NCBI RefSeq assembly: GCF_041549525.1
Contig: NZ_CP157456.1
Location: 1 to 64,000 of the forward strand
Direction: 5' to 3'
DNA: 64,000 bases
DNA from: Paenarthrobacter aurescens
GTDB taxonomy: Bacteria > Actinomycetota > Actinomycetes > Actinomycetales > Micrococcaceae
The notes beneath the pieces were generated by a model that searched no databases, was not told the DNA's origin, and saw only the letters and a program-made list of their open reading frames with translations. Shown here piece after piece: positions 1 through 11,890 of this stretch. The position numbers and the translations under genes were made by a program. How positions within the stretch are numbered: the stretch's first letter is position 1; each line of letters starts with the position of its first letter.

Positions 1-400
1 AAATCCACATCGCGTCCGCCACTACATACCTTATTAACAGGTGCATGTGGATAAGCCTGTGGATACTTAAGGGGACAAGCGCGCTTAATGGGCTTAAAAC
101 CCTTAAGGCATCTGTGGATCGTTAAAAACCGGCCTGGGAGTTGTCCCCATCCACACCCTGTTTAAAACCCAGTTAACACACAATCCGTGAACAGGGCTTA
201 ACCGCGGAACTGCGGGGTGAGATCGAGTTATCCACAGTTTCCACAGCAGTTATTAACACTACGAATCCCAAAAAATTGAAATCCCTCAAATAACAATCTC
301 GTTCTGCCACCCTCGCCCACCCCCTGATGACACAGCAGAAGCCAGGCCAAGGCCGGCTCGCAGCTGTCCACATACGAAGGGTTGAGCACCATGGGGATGG
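1..400. other. oriC: oriC region, right part of dnaA-dnaN intergenic
   Basis: This gene-free stretch lies directly upstream of dnaN, where actinobacterial oriC normally sits. DnaA boxes seen are TGTGGATAA at 46-54 and TTATCCACA at 228-236 (both perfect). Variants are TGTGGATAC at 58-66, TGTGGATCG at 113-121 and CTGTCCACA at 364-372. Positions 250-300 are AT-rich with an A6 run and are a candidate unwinding element. The left part and dnaA are outside the window, so the full box count is unknown. Confidence 0.8.
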
Positions 401-576
401 GTTAATCGCGGATCTTCCGGCTAAGCTGTCAGCAGCGCTCCCATCCCTGGGTCTGTTTGTAGTTCGCTAAGTGCGGACCATGCAGGTTCCGGTGCCGGAC
501 TGCGAAGATTTAGCGGCTTCCAAGCAGGAATCCGCGGCTACTACATGGCAGCAGCAATGAAAGGCGGCACCCCTCC

Positions 577-1701
577 GTGAAGTTCAGAGTCGACCGCGAC
601 GTCCTGGCAGAAGCCGTTACGTGGACCGCGCGGTCGTTGTCTCCGCGGCCGCCTGTCCCAGTGCTTTCCGGCCTCCTCCTCAAAGCTGAGGCGGGAACCG
701 TAAGCTTGTCCAGCTTTGACTACGAGACCTCGGCCCGCCTGGAGATCCCGGCAGATATCGCTGTAGAGGGCACCATTCTGGTTTCGGGACGTCTGTTGGC
801 GGACATTTGCCGTAGCCTTCCCTCGGCTCCCGTGGAAGTTGAAACCGACGGAAGCAAAGTAACTCTCACGTGCCGCCGAAGCAGCTTCCACCTGGCCACC
901 ATGCCCGAGTCCGAGTACCCGGCGCTGCCTGCTTTGCCGGCAATCAGTGGAACCTTGCCCGGAGACGCGTTCGCCCAGGCCGTTTCCCAGGTAATCATCG
1001 CGGCAAGCAAGGACGACACCCTGCCCATCCTCACCGGCGTCCGCATGGAAATCGAGGACGACCTCATCACGCTTCTGGCTACGGACCGGTACCGCCTTGC
1101 CATGCGGGAAGTACCGTGGAAGCCTGTCACTCCGGGCATTTCCACCAGCGCTTTGGTCAAGTCCAAGACGCTGAACGAAGTAGCCAAGACACTTGGTGGC
1201 AGCGGCGACATCAACCTCGCCCTTGCCGATGACGACAGCCGACTCATCGGCTTTGAAAGCGGTGGACGGACCACAACGTCGCTGCTGGTGGATGGTGATT
1301 ACCCCAAGATCCGCTCACTGTTCCCGGATTCAACGCCGATTCACGCGACTGTCCAGACGCAAGAACTGGTTGAAGCTGTTCGCCGTGTTTCGCTGGTCGC
1401 CGAACGAAACACCCCGGTTCGTCTTGCTTTCACCCAGGGTTTACTGAATCTCGACGCCGGAACGGGCGAAGACGCCCAGGCCTCCGAAGAGCTGGAAGCC
1501 CAGCTTTCGGGCGAAGACATCACTGTTGCCTTCAACCCGCACTACCTCGTTGAGGGTCTCAGCGTGATCGAAACCAAGTACGTTCGTTTCTCCTTCACCA
1601 CTGCGCCGAAACCTGCCATGATTACGGCGCAGGCTGAAGCCGATGGCGAAGACCAGGACGACTACCGCTACCTCGTGATGCCGGTCCGCCTCCCTAACTA
1701 G
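577..1701 (+). CDS. dnaN: DNA polymerase III subunit beta (sliding clamp)
   Basis: The product is a 374-aa beta clamp, the usual length for this family. It forms a dimeric ring on DNA that tethers the replicative polymerase and serves as landing pad for repair proteins. The sequence covers all three clamp domains. The GTG start is chosen because the conserved N-terminus MKFRVDRDVL begins there, with a weak purine-rich RBS (GAAAGG) about 12 nt upstream. It lies next to oriC and is followed by gnd and recF, the standard actinobacterial order. A small hairpin (TGTGGAT at 1719, ATCCACA at 1734) follows the stop and may end transcription. Confidence 0.97.
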   Translation: MKFRVDRDVLAEAVTWTARSLSPRPPVPVLSGLLLKAEAGTVSLSSFDYETSARLEIPADIAVEGTILVSGRLLADICRSLPSAPVEVETDGSKVTLTCRRSSFHLATMPESEYPALPALPAISGTLPGDAFAQAVSQVIIAASKDDTLPILTGVRMEIEDDLITLLATDRYRLAMREVPWKPVTPGISTSALVKSKTLNEVAKTLGGSGDINLALADDDSRLIGFESGGRTTTSLLVDGDYPKIRSLFPDSTPIHATVQTQELVEAVRRVSLVAERNTPVRLAFTQGLLNLDAGTGEDAQASEELEAQLSGEDITVAFNPHYLVEGLSVIETKYVRFSFTTAPKPAMITAQAEADGEDQDDYRYLVMPVRLPN

Positions 1702-1795
1702 CCAGTGCTGGTGGATGCTGTGGATTTCAGAACATCCACACATTTGATCCGGCCCGTTAACGCTTCCGCCACCTTCGCAGAAAAGAGTTCACACT

Positions 1796-2680
1796 GTGCA
1801 TATTGGACTGATCGGCCTCGGAAAAATGGGCTTCAACATGCGCGAACGCATGCGGAACGGCGGGATAGAGGTCACGGGTTTTGACCGCAACCCGGAGGTC
1901 TCCGATGTTGCGTCCGTGGATGAACTGATCGCAGCTCTTCCCACGCCGCGGCTGGTTTGGGTCATGGTCCCCTCCGGTGCCATCACTGACGCGGTGGTCA
2001 CCGAACTGGGCGAGAAGCTCAGTGCCGGGGATCTGGTGATCGACGGCGGAAACTCACGTTTCACGGAAGATCAGAAGCACGCCGCAGCGTTGGCCGAGAA
2101 GGGCATTCGCTTTGCCGATTGCGGTGTATCCGGCGGCGTCTGGGGTCTTCAAAACGGTTACGGCCTGATGGCAGGCGGCAGCGGGGAAGATATTGAGCTC
2201 GCAATGCCCGTCTTCGACGCTCTCCGTCCCGAAGGTGAGCGCGCCGACAGCTTTGTCCACGTGGGCGGAGTCGGCGCAGGCCATTACGCCAAGATGGTTC
2301 ACAACGGCATTGAGTACGGCCTCATGCAGGCATACGCCGAAGGCTACGAACTCCTGGCGGCCAAGGACATTGTGACGGACCTTCCGGGAACATTCCGTGC
2401 ATGGCAGAAGGGGACGGTTGTCCGGTCCTGGCTTTTGGATCTCATGGTCAAGGCTCTGGACGAAGATCCGGGCCTGGCCTCGATCGATGACTACGTTGAG
2501 GATTCCGGCGAAGGCCGTTGGACCGTGGAAGAGGCAATCGCCAACGCTGTTCCCGCACCTGCAATCACGGCTGCCCTCTTTGCCCGTTTTGCTTCCCGCG
2601 AGGACAACTCTCCGGCCATGAAGATGGTTTCGGCTTTGCGCCACCAGTTCGGCGGCCACGCCACCCGTCCGGCCAACTAG
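1796..2680 (+). CDS. gnd: 6-phosphogluconate dehydrogenase, decarboxylating (short YqeC/GndA type)
   Basis: This enzyme oxidatively decarboxylates 6-phosphogluconate to ribulose 5-phosphate in the pentose phosphate pathway. The 294-aa protein opens with a Rossmann GLGKMG motif (residues 7-12). It carries the family GGVWG region and the catalytic lysine in HYAKMVHNG (Lys166). The length fits the short, roughly 300-aa family rather than the 470-aa enzyme. The GTG start sits just downstream of a GAAAAGAG stretch. Its place between dnaN and recF is conserved in actinobacteria without an obvious link to replication. Cofactor preference (NAD or NADP) cannot be read from the sequence. Confidence 0.93.
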   Translation: MHIGLIGLGKMGFNMRERMRNGGIEVTGFDRNPEVSDVASVDELIAALPTPRLVWVMVPSGAITDAVVTELGEKLSAGDLVIDGGNSRFTEDQKHAAALAEKGIRFADCGVSGGVWGLQNGYGLMAGGSGEDIELAMPVFDALRPEGERADSFVHVGGVGAGHYAKMVHNGIEYGLMQAYAEGYELLAAKDIVTDLPGTFRAWQKGTVVRSWLLDLMVKALDEDPGLASIDDYVEDSGEGRWTVEEAIANAVPAPAITAALFARFASREDNSPAMKMVSALRHQFGGHATRPAN

Positions 2681-2703
2681 GCCGCAGGAGTCCTGCAAAC
2701 GGC

Positions 2704-3897
2704 GTGTACCTCGAACATCTTTCGCTGACGGATTTCCGAAGCTACGCACAGGTTGACCTTAAGCTCGGCCCCGGTGTGACAGTCTTGGTGGGTTCCAACG
2801 GAATCGGCAAGACCAACCTCATGGAGGCTATTGGGTATTTGGCCACCCTGAGTTCCCACCGTGTCAGCACGGACGCTCCACTGCTTCGATTTGGGACGGA
2901 CCGCGCATTGATCCGTGCCAGGTTGGTCCGTGGAGAGCAATCAACGGTGCTGGAGCTCGAGATCAACTCCGGCAGGGCAAACCGGGGACGTATTAACCGC
3001 AGCAACCCGGTCCGTGCCAGGGATATCCTTGGGATTTGCCAGATGGTGTTGTTCGCGCCCGAGGACCTGGCATTGGTCAAGGGCGACCCCTCGAACCGCC
3101 GACGTTTCCTGGACGAACTGCTGGTGAGCCTCATTCCACGGCATGCGGCAACCCGCACCGATTACGATCGCGTTTTGAAGCAACGCAATGCCTTGCTCAA
3201 ATCCGCCCGGACAGGTAAATTCACGGCCGGCCACGAGGCAACACTGGACGTTTGGGATCAACACATGGCCCGGGCAGGCGCCGAGCTTCTCCATGCCCGC
3301 CTGGAACTTGTGGAACAACTCCAACCCCACCTGAAAAGCGCATACGCACAGCTCACTGACGGTTCCAAAGAGGCTGGCGCCATGTACCGCTCCACCATCC
3401 AGGGCGTACTGGACGACGACGGCGGCCCGGACTACCCCGGAACGGAACCTTCGGCGTCGGTTGACGACCTCCGGCTGTTGTCCGTTGATGAACTCACGCA
3501 GCGATACATCCAGGCTTTCGGGGCATCGAGGAAAAAAGAGCTCGAACGGGGCATCTCCCTGGTGGGCCCCCACCGTGATGAACTCGAACTTACTCTGGGA
3601 CAGGCCCCGGCAAAGGGTTACGCTTCCCACGGTGAAACGTGGTCGATGTGTCTGTCCCTTCGATTGGCTTCCTACTACGTGATGTTGGACGACGCCCGTA
3701 CCGGAGGCACCGCCCCGATCCTCATCCTGGATGATGTTTTTGCGGAACTGGATGTTCAGCGGCGGCGTAAACTGGCTGCAATAGTGGCCGGTGCCGAGCA
3801 GGTGCTGGTGACTGCCGCCGTCGACGCCGATATCCCTGAGGAGCTGGCCGGACGGCGCGTAACCGTTGTTCCGGGAGGCATTGATGGCGAAGGATAG
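2704..3897 (+). CDS. recF: DNA replication/repair protein RecF
   Basis: RecF is an SMC-like ATPase that loads RecA at gapped DNA with RecO and RecR. The 397-aa product has Walker A GSNGIGKT at residues 30-37, an ABC-type signature region around the SHGE stretch, and Walker B ILILDDVFAELD near the C-terminus. The frame stays open upstream into gnd, but GTG at 2704 is the proper start: VYLEHLSLTDFRSY matches the RecF N-terminus and leaves 23 bp after gnd. The 3' end overlaps the next gene by 14 nt, so the two are probably translationally coupled. Confidence 0.95.
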   Translation: MYLEHLSLTDFRSYAQVDLKLGPGVTVLVGSNGIGKTNLMEAIGYLATLSSHRVSTDAPLLRFGTDRALIRARLVRGEQSTVLELEINSGRANRGRINRSNPVRARDILGICQMVLFAPEDLALVKGDPSNRRRFLDELLVSLIPRHAATRTDYDRVLKQRNALLKSARTGKFTAGHEATLDVWDQHMARAGAELLHARLELVEQLQPHLKSAYAQLTDGSKEAGAMYRSTIQGVLDDDGGPDYPGTEPSASVDDLRLLSVDELTQRYIQAFGASRKKELERGISLVGPHRDELELTLGQAPAKGYASHGETWSMCLSLRLASYYVMLDDARTGGTAPILILDDVFAELDVQRRRKLAAIVAGAEQVLVTAAVDADIPEELAGRRVTVVPGGIDGEG

Positions 3898-4438
3898 CCA
3901 TGAGGGACTTCAGCCCGGCCGTGAACCGGATGAGATTGATGCTGCCCAGGCTGCGCTGAACCGCATGCGCGAGGCTGCGGCGGCGCGTGGAGAAGTACGC
4001 CAACGTGCTCCGAGGCCCGGCTCGGCCCCCAAACGGAAGGGGCTCCGGGATACCAGGGGCTTTGCCCAGTTCCACGGCAGTGGCCGGGATCCTTTGGGCC
4101 TGGGAAAAGTGGTGGGCCGTTTGGTGGCCGAGCGCGGTTGGACATCGCCTGTGGCCGTTGGTTCTGTCATGGCGGAGTGGGAGACGTTGGTGGGGCCGGA
4201 CATATCCGCGCACTGCACCCCGGAGAGTTTCACTGACACCACGCTTCATGTCCGTTGTGATTCCACGGCCTGGGCCACCCAGCTTCGGTTGCTGAGCAGC
4301 AGTCTTTTGGAGATGTTCCGCAACGAGCTGGGCGAAGGGGTTGTAGCCAGCATTCAGGTGCTGGGACCTTCGGCTCCAAGTTGGCGAAAAGGCGGACGCA
4401 GCGTGAATGGTCGGGGACCTCGGGACACGTACGGCTAA
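3884..4438 (+). CDS. DciA family protein (DUF721), putative replicative helicase operator
   Basis: This 184-aa protein has a basic, low-complexity N-terminal half (residues about 1-75). A C-terminal DUF721 domain follows (from about LGKVVGRLVAERGW to SIQVLGPSAPSW). DUF721/DciA proteins interact with the replicative helicase DnaB in bacteria that lack DnaC. ATG 3884 is chosen over an upstream in-frame ATG because GGGAGG lies six bases before it. It overlaps recF by 14 nt and lies upstream of gyrB, as in mycobacteria. The DciA role is inferred from the family. Confidence 0.85.
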   Translation: MAKDSHEGLQPGREPDEIDAAQAALNRMREAAAARGEVRQRAPRPGSAPKRKGLRDTRGFAQFHGSGRDPLGLGKVVGRLVAERGWTSPVAVGSVMAEWETLVGPDISAHCTPESFTDTTLHVRCDSTAWATQLRLLSSSLLEMFRNELGEGVVASIQVLGPSAPSWRKGGRSVNGRGPRDTYG

Positions 4439-6854
<2,416 letters not shown>

Positions 6855-6917
6855 GGGCCCGTATAGGCCGTTGAATATTCCAGAACTGACATATACCTGA
6901 AACGGAAAACTTAGATT

Positions 6918-9587
6918 ATGAGTGACGAAACTCCCGAAGTCCCGGCGGAACCCACTGCCGATGACATCATCCTAGAAGGCGACGTGCTGACCGACCGCGT
7001 GGAGCAGGTGGACCTGCAGACCGAAATGCAGCGGTCCTACCTGGACTACGCCATGGCAGTGATCGTCGGGCGCGCCCTTCCGGACGTCCGTGACGGTCTG
7101 AAGCCAGTTCACCGGCGCGTTCTGTACGCAATGTTCGACGGCGGATACCGCCCCGACCGCTCTTTCAACAAGTGCGCCCGCGTTGTGGGCGACGTCATGG
7201 GTACCTACCACCCGCACGGCGACATGGCGATCTACGATGCCCTGGTCCGCCTGATCCAGGACTGGACCATGCGTTACCCGCTGGCGTTGGGCCAGGGCAA
7301 CTTTGGGTCACCCGGCAACGACGGCGCTGCTGCACCGCGTTACACCGAAACCAAGATGGCCCAGCTGGCTATGGAAATGGTCCGGGACATCGACGAGGAA
7401 ACTGTCGACTTCCAGGACAACTACGACGGCAAGAACCAGGAACCCACCATCCTGCCGGCGCGTTTCCCCAACTTGCTGGTCAACGGCTCCTCAGGCATCG
7501 CCGTCGGCATGGCCACCAACATTCCGCCGCACAACCTGCGTGAAGTAGCCGAGGGTGTGCAGTGGGCACTTGATAACCCCACCGCTACGCGCGAGGAACT
7601 CCTCGAGGCCCTGTTGCTTCGTATCAAGGGACCTGACTTCCCCACGGGCGCCACCATCCTTGGCCACAAGGGCATCGAGGATGCGTACCGCACGGGCCGC
7701 GGCTCCATCACCATGCGTGCCGTAGTCAACGTGGAGGAACTCCAAGGCCGTACGTGCCTGGTAGTAACCGAGCTTCCGTACCAGGCCAACCCGGACAACC
7801 TGGCCATCAAGATTGCCGAACTGGTCAAGGACGGCAAAATCCAGGGAATCGCGGATCTCCGTGATGAAACCTCCGGACGTACCGGACAGCGCCTGGTGAT
7901 TGTGCTCAAGCGTGATGCCGTGGCCAAGGTGGTCCTGAACAACCTGTACAAGCACACTCAGCTGCAGGACAATTTCTCAGCGAACATGCTGGCAATTGTG
8001 GACGGCGTTCCGCGCACCCTGAGCCTGGACGCCTTCATCCGGCACTGGGTGGCGCACCAGATGGACGTCATCGCGCGCAGGACCCGCTACCGTTTGCGCA
8101 AGGCCGAGGAAGAGGCGCACATTCTGCGTGCACTCCTGAAGGCCTTGGACATGCTGGACGAGGTCATTGCCCTCATTCGCGCGTCCAACACCACCGAAGC
8201 GGCCCGTGAGGGACTCATGGAGCTGTTGGAGATCGACGAACTCCAGGCCCGCGCAATCTTGGACATGCAGCTGCGCCGTTTGGCTGCTCTGGAACGCCAG
8301 AAGATCCAGGATCGCCACTCTGAGCTCGAAGCGATGATTCAGGAATACAACGCGATCCTTGCTTCCGAGGAACGCCAGCGCCAGATCATCAGCGAAGAAC
8401 TCGCCGAGATTGTGGCCAAGCACGGCGACGACCGCCGGACGCACATCCTGATGGGCTTCGATGGCGATATGTCCATGGAAGACCTGATCCCCGAAGAGGA
8501 AATGGTTGTCACCATCACCCGCGGCGGCTACGTCAAGCGCACCCGGAGTGACAACTACCGTTCGCAGCAACGTGGCGGCAAGGGAATCAAGGGTGCGCAG
8601 CTGCGCGGCGACGATGTTGTGGAGCACTTCTTTGTGACCACCACCCATCACTGGTTGCTGTTCTTTACCAACCTGGGCCGCGTGTACCGGGCAAAGGCTT
8701 ATGAACTGGCCGAAGCCGGACGTGACGCCAAGGGGCAGCACGTTGCCAACCTTCTGGCTTTCCAGCCGGACGAGCACATAGCCCAGGTCCTGGACCTGCG
8801 TGATTACCAGCAGGCCCCTTATCTGGTGCTTGCCACCAAGAACGGTCTGGTCAAGAAAACCAGGTTGGAGGACTACGACACCAACCGCACAGCCGGAGTC
8901 ATTGCCATCAATCTGCGCGACAGCGACGAGTTGGTTTCGGCCCAGCTGGTCAGCGAAACAGATGACCTGCTCCTGGTGTCCCGCAAGGGCCAGTCCATCC
9001 GGTTCACGGCCACCGATGATGCCTTGCGTCCCATGGGCCGCGCCACATCCGGTGTGACCGGTATGAAGTTCCGTGAAGATGACGAACTTCTTGCCGCAGA
9101 CGTGGTCCAGGATGGTTCGTTTGTGTTCATCGTGACCGAGGGCGGCTACGCCAAGCGGACGGCCGTGGACGAATACCGTCTCCAGGGCCGTGGTGGCCTT
9201 GGAATCAAGGTAGCCAAGCTTGCTGAAGACCGTGGTGACCTGGTTGGTGCCTTGATTGTGCAGGAAGAGGACGAAGTCCTGGTGGTCATGGAGGGCGGCA
9301 AGGTGGTCCGCTCGGCCGTGACGGGCGTCCCTGCGAAGGGTCGCGACACCATGGGTGTCATCTTCGCGAAGCCGGACAAGAATGACCGCATTATTGAGGT
9401 CGCACGCAACAGCGAACGTGGCTTGGAAGTCGAAGAGTCCGAGGACGGACTCGACGATGACGTAACGTTGGCTGCAAACGACGGCGCCTCTGAGGCGACC
9501 GTGACGGCCGATACGGAAAACGACGCAGACCCGGAAATTGAAACGGGCGCGGAGCTGAACGAAGACAACACCGGAGGTAACGAGTGA
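6918..9587 (+). CDS. gyrA: DNA gyrase subunit A
   Basis: GyrA is the DNA breakage-reunion subunit. The 889-aa protein has the catalytic tyrosine in APRYTE (Tyr142, equivalent to E. coli Tyr122), a QRDR containing [14 protein letters not shown], and six-bladed C-terminal beta-pinwheel repeats including the GyrA-box-like QRGGKGIKG. The last 65 or so residues are a strongly acidic tail. The residue equivalent to E. coli Ser83, a quinolone contact, is Met103; the aspartate equivalent to Asp87 is kept. The stop overlaps the start of the DUF3566 gene (GTGA). Confidence 0.97.
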   Translation: MSDETPEVPAEPTADDIILEGDVLTDRVEQVDLQTEMQRSYLDYAMAVIVGRALPDVRDGLKPVHRRVLYAMFDGGYRPDRSFNKCARVVGDVMGTYHPHGDMAIYDALVRLIQDWTMRYPLALGQGNFGSPGNDGAAAPRYTETKMAQLAMEMVRDIDEETVDFQDNYDGKNQEPTILPARFPNLLVNGSSGIAVGMATNIPPHNLREVAEGVQWALDNPTATREELLEALLLRIKGPDFPTGATILGHKGIEDAYRTGRGSITMRAVVNVEELQGRTCLVVTELPYQANPDNLAIKIAELVKDGKIQGIADLRDETSGRTGQRLVIVLKRDAVAKVVLNNLYKHTQLQDNFSANMLAIVDGVPRTLSLDAFIRHWVAHQMDVIARRTRYRLRKAEEEAHILRALLKALDMLDEVIALIRASNTTEAAREGLMELLEIDELQARAILDMQLRRLAALERQKIQDRHSELEAMIQEYNAILASEERQRQIISEELAEIVAKHGDDRRTHILMGFDGDMSMEDLIPEEEMVVTITRGGYVKRTRSDNYRSQQRGGKGIKGAQLRGDDVVEHFFVTTTHHWLLFFTNLGRVYRAKAYELAEAGRDAKGQHVANLLAFQPDEHIAQVLDLRDYQQAPYLVLATKNGLVKKTRLEDYDTNRTAGVIAINLRDSDELVSAQLVSETDDLLLVSRKGQSIRFTATDDALRPMGRATSGVTGMKFREDDELLAADVVQDGSFVFIVTEGGYAKRTAVDEYRLQGRGGLGIKVAKLAEDRGDLVGALIVQEEDEVLVVMEGGKVVRSAVTGVPAKGRDTMGVIFAKPDKNDRIIEVARNSERGLEVEESEDGLDDDVTLAANDGASEATVTADTENDADPEIETGAELNEDNTGGNE

Positions 9588-10288
9588 GTAATTCCGACTC
9601 ATATCCCAAGCCGAGCACAGGTGTCCCCGGCGGACTCCGGCAGCCCTCAGGCAACGCGCAGACCGGAACGCCTGCACGGCCCCAGCAGCGCCCTGGAACA
9701 GGATCCACCGGATCCGGATCCACGGGAGCACGGCCCGCGGGCAGCACAAATTCTGCTCCGCGTCCTGCCGGGGCTCCCGGACAACGGCCGGCCCAAGCCG
9801 GTCAGCGTCCCGCCGGAGCCCCCGGACAGCGCCCGGCACAGCCCGGGCAGCGTCCTGCCGGCACCGCTGCCCAGCGTCCGGCTCAGGGCGGACCCGGCTT
9901 GGTAAAGCCGGCACCCAAGGCCAAAGTTCGCCGCGCGCGTCTCCTTGTCAGCAAGGTTGACCCGTGGTCTGTTCTGAAGATGGCATTCCTGTTGTCCGTT
10001 GCTTTGGGAATTGTCACCGTGGTTGCGGCAATCGTCTTGTGGACTGTGCTGGATCTCACAGGCATCTTTGACCAGGTGGACAGCCTTCTTGGCACCCTTG
10101 CGGGTTCAGAGGGCAGCGGGTTTGAACTGAAGAAGATTGCTTCGCTTGGCCAGGTGGCATCGTTTGCCACCATCATCGCGGTGGTGAACGTGGTTCTCTT
10201 GACCGCTCTCTCCATGCTTTCGGCTGTGCTCTATAACATTTCCGCAACGTTGGTTGGTGGCGTTGGCGTCACCCTTACCGACGACTAG
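9584..10288 (+). CDS. DUF3566 domain transmembrane protein
   Basis: This 234-aa membrane protein is of unknown function. It has a long cytoplasmic-looking N-terminal half rich in Pro, Gln, Ala and Gly, with three consecutive 15-residue repeats of the type [15 protein letters not shown]. The C-terminal DUF3566 domain has two hydrophobic helices (around [20 protein letters not shown] and [16 protein letters not shown]). The GTG start overlaps the gyrA stop by four bases and follows GGAGG, so it is translationally coupled. The same gene sits between gyrA and ileT in mycobacteria (Rv0007 position). Confidence 0.88.
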   Translation: MSNSDSYPKPSTGVPGGLRQPSGNAQTGTPARPQQRPGTGSTGSGSTGARPAGSTNSAPRPAGAPGQRPAQAGQRPAGAPGQRPAQPGQRPAGTAAQRPAQGGPGLVKPAPKAKVRRARLLVSKVDPWSVLKMAFLLSVALGIVTVVAAIVLWTVLDLTGIFDQVDSLLGTLAGSEGSGFELKKIASLGQVASFATIIAVVNVVLLTALSMLSAVLYNISATLVGGVGVTLTDD

Positions 10289-10296
10289 TAAAAACT

Positions 10297-10334
10297 CCCG
10301 GAAAATCAGCGAAATCGGCTGATTTGCTCCGGGA
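10297..10334 (+). terminator. Terminator after the gyrBA-DUF3566 unit
   Basis: Imperfect hairpin with arms CCCGGA..AAATCAGC and GCTGATTT..TCCGGG around a GAAATCG loop, located nine bases after the DUF3566 stop. Confidence 0.55.
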
Positions 10335-10346
10335 AAATGCCTCGAT

Positions 10347-10376
10347 TTGAGATCGGGCCGGGATGTGCTGTACAGT
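10347..10376 (+). promoter_or_regulatory. Promoter of tRNA-Ile
   Basis: A -35 TTGAGA (10347-10352) and -10 TACAGT (10371-10376) are separated by 18 bp, which places the start about 20 bp before the mature tRNA. The pair ATCGGGCCG (10352-10360) and CGGCCCGAT (10384-10392) is an inverted repeat embracing the -10. Confidence 0.6.
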
Positions 10377-10401
10377 CATATCTCGGCCCGATGAGGCATC
10401 G

Positions 10402-10475
10402 GGGCGTATAGCTCAGGCGGTTAGAGCGCTTCGCTGATAACGAAGAGGTCCCAGGTTCAAGTCCTGGTACGCCCA
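10402..10475 (+). tRNA. ileT: tRNA-Ile (GAT)
   Basis: The 74-nt cloverleaf has acceptor stem GGGCGTA/TACGCCC, anticodon loop CTGATAA (anticodon GAT), T-loop GTTCAAG and discriminator A. CCA is not encoded. Together with the following tRNA-Ala it forms the conserved ileT-alaT pair downstream of gyrA. Confidence 0.97.
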
Positions 10476-10523
10476 CGGAACCACAAAGAGGTTCAGGTAA
10501 AACTGAACCGGAATGAGGTGCTT

Positions 10524-10643
10524 GTGAAGAAGTTGCTGGTAGTTGTGGCAGCTGCGGTCGCAGGCGTCCTGCTCTATAAAAAGACGCAGGAATCCGAAGC
10601 CCGGAAGGATGTCTGGAGCAAGTCAACCGATACGGTGGACTAG
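10524..10643 (+). CDS. DLW-39 family small protein
   Basis: A 39-aa protein starting at GTG. It has a short Lys-Lys start, a hydrophobic segment (LLVVVAAAVAGVLLY) and a charged tail ending in STDTVD. It matches the DLW-39 family, named for its length, which occurs between the tRNA-Ile and tRNA-Ala genes of actinobacteria. The family has no assigned function; a single-pass membrane peptide is the simplest reading. A GAGG lies five bases upstream. Confidence 0.85.
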   Translation: MKKLLVVVAAAVAGVLLYKKTQESEARKDVWSKSTDTVD

Positions 10644-10713
10644 CCGAGGAGCCCGGTGCGGATTGGTAAAAACCGGTTCTCACATGGGGTATGATTGACG
10701 GGTTGCTTCTTAT

Positions 10714-10789
10714 GGGGGCATGGCGCAATTGGTAGCGCACCTGCTTTGCAAGCAGGGGGTTCGGGGTTCGAGTCCCCGTGCCTCCACCA
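10714..10789 (+). tRNA. alaT: tRNA-Ala (TGC)
   Basis: 76 nt including an encoded CCA (10787-10789). The acceptor stem is GGGGGCA/TGCCTCC with one G-T pair, and the anticodon loop is TTTGCAA (anticodon TGC). A TATGAT -10-like hexamer lies at 10690-10695. Confidence 0.97.
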
Positions 10790-10793
10790 TAAG

Positions 10794-10849
10794 AAAAGTC
10801 CCGGTCAGAAATGACCGGGACTTTTGCGTTTACCGGGACTTTTGCGTTT
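10794..10849 (+). terminator. Terminator after tRNA-Ala with duplicated right arm
   Basis: Strong hairpin at 10794-10825: AAAAGTCCCGGTCA, loop GAAA, and its complement ending in TTTT. The right arm with tail (ACCGGGACTTTTGCGTTT) is tandemly duplicated: 10814-10831 and 10832-10849. Confidence 0.85.
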
Positions 10850-10963
10850 AACGCCCGGTAAGAAACCTTTAACGGCCATTAAGAAATCAGCTGACCTGCC
10901 CAGGTCCCCGAGGGCCTCTGCTGCTTGGTCAGCGGGGAGCCTTCGCGCCACTAGGGTGGATCC

Positions 10964-11872
10964 GTGACCCTTCTCATTGCTGCACTCGGCGTCCTGGGTG
11001 TTGCCTCCTCCGGACCACTCATTGCCGGCACTCTCGGTGCTACGTCGGTGACAGCCTTGGCAATTGCGTTCTGGCGCAATGCGATTGGCGCTGTTGTGAT
11101 GGCGGGCCCTGTCATCATTCGGGAACCGAAAGCATTCGGGAGGATTTCCCGGCGGGAATTTGGCTGGTCCGCTCTGGCCGCGGTGGCGCTGGCCTTCCAC
11201 TTCGCCTGCTTCATCACTGCACTTCAGCTGACCTCAGTGGCCGCCGCCACTGCTTTGGTATGCCTGCAGTCAGGGTGGATTGCCGTTTTCCAGATGTTCC
11301 GGGGTACCCGGCACAGGTGCCCGGTTCTTCTGGGGCTTGGCATCGCGTTTGGCGGCGTAGTGGCCATTACAGGGTTCGACATGGGTTCCTCCCCGGAAGC
11401 GCTCCTGGGTGACCTCCTGGCCCTTGCCGGCGGCGCTCTGGCTGGCCTCTACACGCTGGCGGGCGGCAAAGCCAGGCAATCCATGGGAACAGGAACCTAC
11501 ACCACCCTCTGCTACGGCATGTGCGCCGCGATTGTGGCCGTGCTGGCTTTGTCCACTGCCCAGCCACTCTCAGGGTTCGACGCCGGCGGCTGGCTGGGCA
11601 TTCTTGCCATCACCGTATGCGCGCAGCTGGTAGGGCACACAGCGTTCAATCACCTGCTGGCCACCATGAGCCCATTGCTGGTGTCCATGATCATCCTGCT
11701 GGAGATACCAGGCGCTGCCATCCTGGCCGCCATCTTCCTCAGCGAAACCCTGCCCGCCGGGACATACGCGGGACTGGCACTGATTCTTGCAGGACTGGCC
11801 GTGGTCGTAGGCGGTCAGCGGCGTGGCCGGCCCGAAGCAGACCGACGCGAGGCTGAACTGGGCACAGACTAG
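10964..11872 (+). CDS. EamA/DMT-family transporter
   Basis: This 302-aa polytopic membrane protein has about ten hydrophobic helices arranged as two EamA halves, ending in a basic cytoplasmic tail (GGQRRGRPEADRREAEL). Drug/metabolite transporters of this family export amino acids, metabolites or drugs; the substrate cannot be deduced. The GTG start follows the tRNA-Ala terminator by about 115 bp, so it is a separate transcription unit. It converges on the glycosyltransferase. Confidence 0.85.
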   Translation: MTLLIAALGVLGVASSGPLIAGTLGATSVTALAIAFWRNAIGAVVMAGPVIIREPKAFGRISRREFGWSALAAVALAFHFACFITALQLTSVAAATALVCLQSGWIAVFQMFRGTRHRCPVLLGLGIAFGGVVAITGFDMGSSPEALLGDLLALAGGALAGLYTLAGGKARQSMGTGTYTTLCYGMCAAIVAVLALSTAQPLSGFDAGGWLGILAITVCAQLVGHTAFNHLLATMSPLLVSMIILLEIPGAAILAAIFLSETLPAGTYAGLALILAGLAVVVGGQRRGRPEADRREAELGTD

Positions 11873-11890
11873 AGCGCCGGCGTCGGGCGT

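Noticed and set aside
173..373. 66-codon frame on the minus strand in the oriC region
   Set aside because: It spans the AT-rich stretch and a DnaA box; no RBS and no conserved features.
7977..9914. 645-codon open frame antisense to gyrA
   Set aside because: It mirrors codon bias of gyrA in high-GC DNA; the sense frame is an unmistakable GyrA and the antisense protein has no recognisable domain.
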